A stretch of 64,000 nt of DNA. Source: Hymenobacter cavernae. Its GTDB lineage: Bacteria; Bacteroidota; Bacteroidia; Cytophagales; Hymenobacteraceae. A program made the position numbers and the translations under genes. Location of the stretch: assembly GCF_014641455.1 (NCBI RefSeq), contig NZ_BMHT01000002.1, positions 518,605 through 582,604 of the forward strand, written 5' to 3'. How positions within the stretch are numbered: position 1 is the stretch's first letter; the number at the start of each line of letters is the position of its first letter. Positions 60,698 through 64,000 of the stretch are shown here, piece after piece. The notes under the pieces were generated by a model. It was not told the DNA's origin and searched no databases. It worked only from the letters and a program-made list of their open reading frames with translations.

Positions 60698-61265
60698 ACT
60701 CAACGGCGGCTGAAGGATGCAGGAAAGAATCAAGACCTAGGTTCGGCGCAGGCTCCGGCTCCAGAAACAAGCGCATCTCGCAGTGCGCCACCAGGGTTGC
60801 GTTGTAGCCGCTCGTGGTTTTCACGACCAGCACATCTGGGGCCTGTAGCACAATTTCGGCGTGCGTGAGCAGCGTGCAGCCCACCGGCGCCAGCGTGTGG
60901 ATGTACACCGCCTTGAGCGCCGCAATGAAGCCGACCCGCGGGGCAATGCCTTGCTGCCGGGCTTCGTAGCCTGCCTTTAGAGCCACCGCCTGCGCCATGC
61001 TCTCCAGGATGCCGGCCTCGCTCAGATAACCTAGGTGCACCATCAGATGATCGGGGCGCACCCGCAGCCCGGCCCAGGCTTCGTCGGGCTGGCAGTGGTA
61101 GAGCGTGTCGATCAGGGCGAACGGCCGGCGCTGGGGGATGTAGGCCTCCACCTCAGCGGCCGTTACCAGGGGCCGGGCCGCCCAGGCCGGGAGCAGGCGG
61201 GGCGGCGCTACCTGCCAAGGGGCGGCCTCAATCCTGGGTGAGGAAGATAAAGCTGTAGTTGGCAT
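60687..61265 (-). CDS. Hot-dog-fold 3-hydroxyacyl-ACP dehydratase-like protein
   Basis: A 192-residue protein. AYIPQRRPFALIDTLYHC and LRVRPDHLMVHLGYLSEAGILESMAQAVALKAGY resemble the ApeP-like dehydratases of aryl polyene clusters and FabZ-related proteins. The typical HFPxxP motif is not present; HLMVHLGYLSEAG replaces it. It overlaps the preceding Cys-less ketosynthase by about 38 bases. The exact start is uncertain: ATG 61265 or GTG 61268. Confidence 0.75.
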   Translation of the reverse strand: MPTTALSSSPRIEAAPWQVAPPRLLPAWAARPLVTAAEVEAYIPQRRPFALIDTLYHCQPDEAWAGLRVRPDHLMVHLGYLSEAGILESMAQAVALKAGYEARQQGIAPRVGFIAALKAVYIHTLAPVGCTLLTHAEIVLQAPDVLVVKTTSGYNATLVAHCEMRLFLEPEPAPNLGLDSFLHPSAAVEYAH

Positions 61266-62253
61266 CACGGTATTGATTGATAATCAAGCAGTTTTTGGGA
61301 TAAGGCGTGCGTTCTGATAGTTCGGCCGCCGCCCCGGCAAAGCGGCGCACGGCCAGCCACACGGCAAATGCCGTTGCCGTATGATATTCACCACAATAGT
61401 TCTTGAAGTATTCGCGCGGGGTGTCGGGTAAGCTGGCTTCCACGGCCCGCAGCTTCTGGTCGTGGGCGTGGTCGCCGGAGTGGCCCAGCAGCACCAGGTC
61501 GAGGTCGGCGGGAGTCAGGTGCTGCTCGCGCAGAAGCGCAGCTACGGTTTGCTCGACCTCAAGCGCCGTACGCGGGCTGAACAACGTCCGCACCGCCCGC
61601 ACCGTGGCGAGAGTGCCCGGCCGGCGCGCCGAGGACAGCACCAGAAACGTGGCGCCCTCGCCGGGCAGCACGCCGGGCGTGCGGCTGTGCTCGACTTTGC
61701 CCAGCTTATCCGGGTTTTTTACGTGCCCGGCCTGGTGCAGTAGCGCGGCATACGTGGGCGTGGTTTCATCCAGCCCACCCACCAGCACGTCGGCGGGGCC
61801 GTCCGGCTCGGTCAGGAGCAGCAGGCCATCGAGCAGGGCTGTTTCGAACGAAAAGCCGCGGTGCGTGTAGGTCATGTTGTAGCCGTGGCACTGAAGCTTA
61901 AGGGCTAGCTGCCCTGCCACGGCGTTGTCGAGCGACTGAATAAAAGGGGTCGGGGGCACGGTATCCTCCGCCTGCGCCAGCAGCGACGTCTCGAATTTCT
62001 CGAACCCATCAAAGCTTCCCAGGCCCGACCCCACCGTGATGGCATCGATGTGGTCGAGACCAGCATCGGCCAGGCAGCGGGTAGCGGCATAGAGGCCCAT
62101 TTTCACCAGCCGCGGGGTGCGCCGCAGCTCGGCGGGGTTGAGCACCGGCGCGTAGGCGGGTTCGAGGGCAGACAGCAGACCGGCGCGCGCAGGCGCGTCC
62201 GACGCGTAGGGGCTGATGCTGTGAATGCTGTTGATGTAGGCGTGAGGGTGCAT
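61228..62253 (-). CDS. Cys-less ketosynthase-like partner (chain-length-factor type)
   Basis: A 341-residue protein with a thiolase fold of the ketosynthase group. At the position of the active Cys the sequence reads THRGFSFETALLDG (about residues 130-143), with no Cys, so it cannot condense by itself. GGLDETTPTY and LPGEGATFLVLS remain. It should pair with the active ketosynthase encoded just upstream, like a chain-length factor in type II systems and the ApeC-like proteins of aryl polyene clusters. Confidence 0.78.
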   Translation of the reverse strand: MHPHAYINSIHSISPYASDAPARAGLLSALEPAYAPVLNPAELRRTPRLVKMGLYAATRCLADAGLDHIDAITVGSGLGSFDGFEKFETSLLAQAEDTVPPTPFIQSLDNAVAGQLALKLQCHGYNMTYTHRGFSFETALLDGLLLLTEPDGPADVLVGGLDETTPTYAALLHQAGHVKNPDKLGKVEHSRTPGVLPGEGATFLVLSSARRPGTLATVRAVRTLFSPRTALEVEQTVAALLREQHLTPADLDLVLLGHSGDHAHDQKLRAVEASLPDTPREYFKNYCGEYHTATAFAVWLAVRRFAGAAAELSERTPYPKNCLIINQYRDANYSFIFLTQD

Positions 62254-62274
62254 AATGACCTAGGTGCTAAATGA

Positions 62275-63465
62275 TTAAGGTTTAGAGAACACCAGCGCGC
62301 AGCAGGAGCCACCCATAGCGGCCGACGTAGACAGCACGTGTTGCAGACCGGGTGCTACGTGCAGCGCCTGCGCCGGCACCAGTCCGTGGTCGGCAATTGG
62401 CTCCTCGAAATTCAGGTTGGGCCAGATGAGCCGGTGCGTGAGCGCCAGCACCGAGATGACCGCCTCGATGGCGCCCGCCGCCCCCAGCGTGTGGCCCGTA
62501 AAGGGCTTGGTGGAGCTGAACGGCGGCACCGCATCGGCAAAGACTTCGCGGATGGCCTGCCCTTCGGTCACGTCGTTGTTGGCAGTGCCCGTGCCGTGGG
62601 CGTTGAGGTAGCCGATGGCGGCGGGAGCCAGGTCGGCCCGGCGCAGGGCCTGGCGCATTGCTAGCTGCAAGCCGTAGCCATTGGGCGAGGAAGCCGTCTG
62701 ATGATGGGCGTCGTTGGTCAGGCCGTAGCCACTCAGCCGGGCCCAGGGTCGTGCGCCGCGCTGGCGGGCCACAGCCTCGCTTTCCAGCACCAGGTAAGCG
62801 GCGCCTTCTCCTAGGTTGATGCCTTTGCGCTGGGCATCAAAGGGTTTGCACGGCGTGGGGTCCAGCAGCAGCAGCGAGTTGAAACCATTGAGCGTGAAGC
62901 GCGCCAGGGCATCGGTGCCGCCTACCACCACCCGGTCCAGCACGCCCTGCTGAATCAGGCGCGTACCCAGCACAATGGCGTTGGCGGAGGAAGCGCAGGC
63001 GGTGTTCACGGTCGTCACGAAGTCGCGAATACCCAGGCGGCGGCTGATAAACTCCGTGCTGTCCCCATTATCATAGGTATCGATAAAGGCCGGGGTAGGC
63101 TTCTGATCAAGAAAGTCCTGATAGTGCTGCTCCGCGTGGCCGGTGCCCCCTACCGTGGAGGCGGAGATAAACCCGGTGCGGTTGGTGTCGGCGGCACCCA
63201 GGCCGGCCTGCTGCCACGCTTCGCTGGCGGCCAGGTAGCCCAGCAGCGTGGTGCGGGTCAGGTCGGCGTCGGGCAAGGCGGCCCGCATGGCCAGCTCGTT
63301 GTCCGAGAAGGCTACTTCGCCAGCCACGTAGCGGCCTTGCAGCCGCGTAGCCACCCGGTGCAGCGGCCTCAACCCAGAGCGACCTAGCTTCAGGCCATCC
63401 AGGGCCGTGGGCACATTGGCGCCCAGCGCGGAAATCATACCGATTCCGGTTACATATACTTCCAT
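62275..63465 (-). CDS. 3-oxoacyl-ACP synthase (active ketosynthase)
   Basis: A 396-residue ketosynthase with the complete Cys-His-His triad: Cys 157 in VNTACASSANA, His 290 in NAHGTGT and His 325 in PFTGHTLGAAG, plus Lys 320. It is of the FabF-like type and would extend an acyl chain on an ACP. No ACP gene is visible in the window, so it must lie elsewhere, perhaps just right of the window. ATG at 63465 is preferred to TTG at 63480. Confidence 0.88.
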   Translation of the reverse strand: MEVYVTGIGMISALGANVPTALDGLKLGRSGLRPLHRVATRLQGRYVAGEVAFSDNELAMRAALPDADLTRTTLLGYLAASEAWQQAGLGAADTNRTGFISASTVGGTGHAEQHYQDFLDQKPTPAFIDTYDNGDSTEFISRRLGIRDFVTTVNTACASSANAIVLGTRLIQQGVLDRVVVGGTDALARFTLNGFNSLLLLDPTPCKPFDAQRKGINLGEGAAYLVLESEAVARQRGARPWARLSGYGLTNDAHHQTASSPNGYGLQLAMRQALRRADLAPAAIGYLNAHGTGTANNDVTEGQAIREVFADAVPPFSSTKPFTGHTLGAAGAIEAVISVLALTHRLIWPNLNFEEPIADHGLVPAQALHVAPGLQHVLSTSAAMGGSCCALVFSKP

Positions 63466-63501
63466 AGTTGTAGTAGTCAAAGGGTTATAGCTGTTCTTCG
63501 A

Positions 63502-64000
63502 CTAAGCCGGACGAGGCTCCTCGAAGCTGACCCGGCGCGGCGGGCCCACGGACAAAGGATAGTTGGCCGCCACATGCAGGGTGTAGGCCGCCGCGTCGGG
63601 CAGGCAGATTTCCTGAAGGTGCCAGCACTGGCCGGCCAGCTCGGCGCGCTGCTGCCGGATGCGGATGTCGCGCAACGGAATGTTCAGGCCCCGACCGTCG
63701 GCTTTGGCCACGGCTTCTTTCTGGGTCCAGAGTCTGTAAAAGGCGTCCGGCAGGTCGGTAGTGGATAGCGCGTTCCACTCAGCGGGGCGGAAATGCGGCC
63801 GAAATCCGGCAATGTTGGTGCGCGTGTGCTGCTCAATATCGACACCTACCCGGCAAGTCGTGCTGAGGGCACACACCACGTATGCACCCGAGTGCGCCAC
63901 GTTGAAATCAAGCTCTGCCCCGGCCAAATAGGGCCGGTTGTCGGGCGTACGCCGCACGCTGTCAAGCGAATACGAGCGCTCTTGGCTGCGCAGCGCGTGC
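63502..64000 (-). CDS. 4'-phosphopantetheinyl transferase (Sfp-like; cut by window edge)
   Basis: The C-terminal 165 or so residues of an Sfp-type phosphopantetheinyl transferase, which turns apo-ACP into holo-ACP. FNVAHSGAYVVCALS, VGVDIEQ (magnesium-binding Asp/Glu) and WTQKEAVAKADG (KEA motif) are the family signatures. The frame stays open without a stop to the edge at 64000, with matching residues before the GTG at 63957, so the gene starts outside. It serves the ketosynthase cluster just downstream. Confidence 0.83.
   Translation of the reverse strand, partial: HALRSQERSYSLDSVRRTPDNRPYLAGAELDFNVAHSGAYVVCALSTTCRVGVDIEQHTRTNIAGFRPHFRPAEWNALSTTDLPDAFYRLWTQKEAVAKADGRGLNIPLRDIRIRQQRAELAGQCWHLQEICLPDAAAYTLHVAANYPLSVGPPRRVSFEEPRPA

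Larger units (their letters stand above)
2327..62265. repeat. Dispersed iterated palindrome ACCTAGGT
   Basis: The octamer ACCTAGGT is palindromic and occurs about 50 times in the window by my count by eye, in both coding and non-coding DNA and mostly with the shared core CCTAGGT or CTAGGT when not perfect. Examples: 2327-2334, 5678-5685, 12356-12363, 62258-62265. Inside genes it usually encodes Leu-Gly as CTA GGT, using the otherwise rare CTA codon. Chance occurrence at this base composition would be about one. Confidence 0.85.

Noticed and set aside
58772..64000. Flexirubin cluster
   Set aside because: No ammonia lyase or DarA/DarB-type gene in the window; the visible set fits aryl polyene-like synthesis as well or better.

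Overview
The window looks like chromosomal DNA from a high-GC member of the Bacteroidota, most likely Hymenobacter or a close relative. The reasons are a type IX secretion (T9SS) sorting domain, a TonB receptor with a carboxypeptidase-like N-terminal domain, the carotenoid pair CrtD/CruF, lipoprotein signals, starts without obvious Shine-Dalgarno sequences, and GC content near 58-60%. No rRNA, tRNA, integrase, transposase or CRISPR array was seen. The genus is an inference; family calls are by recognition, without database searches.

Layout. 0-5.6 kb: the end of an outer-membrane barrel gene, a lipase-like lipoprotein, and a complete PaoABC-type molybdenum aldehyde oxidoreductase operon. 5.7-16.7 kb: a cyclase, two large alpha-glucosidase-type enzymes (GH133-like debranching enzyme and a GH63-like protein), glucose 1-dehydrogenase, a BioF-like PLP enzyme, an SRPBCC protein, RlmI and an SPFH protein. 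16.9-24.5 kb: carotenoid genes crtD and cruF, an SGNH esterase, a GT35 glucan phosphorylase homologue and small proteins. 24.7-33.7 kb: an alpha-glucan locus (two secreted GH13 amylases, an SLC45-like sugar transporter, a beta-phosphoglucomutase-like HAD protein), interrupted by a GxxExxY cassette. 33.9-48.9 kb: a 1369-residue T9SS cargo protein, an M28 peptidase, a MORN-repeat protein, a DUF3365 haem protein, an MscS channel, an ArsR regulator, HemA and a histidine kinase.

49-64 kb is the most interesting part. All genes are on the minus strand. From right to left they are: a phosphopantetheinyl transferase (cut by the window edge), a ketosynthase, a Cys-less ketosynthase partner (chain-length-factor type), two hot-dog dehydratases, a CoA-ligase-like enzyme, a TonB receptor, a small exported repeat protein, two tandem 49-50 residue peptides ending in SCCLDG, a PqqD-like/M50 membrane protease, an LpxL-like acyltransferase, an ATP-grasp ligase, an unknown 78-residue protein, a SPASM-type protein with no radical-SAM motif and lacking the C-terminal SPASM cysteines, and an MDR oxidoreductase. 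The genes from the acyltransferase to the SPASM protein overlap by 4 to 11 bases. I read this as a ribosomally made, post-translationally modified peptide (RiPP) system of the grasp-with-SPASM kind, plausibly joined to acyl-chain synthesis, so that the product might be a lipidated peptide. The two precursors differ at 11 synonymous codons and at no amino acid over 37 codons, which is strong evidence that they are real genes.

Two features run through the whole window. First, the palindromic octamer ACCTAGGT occurs about 50 times by eye, against about one expected from composition. Second, long near-perfect inverted repeats of several families lie between genes, often with ACCTAGGT in the loop, and several of them supply the stop codon of the adjacent gene.
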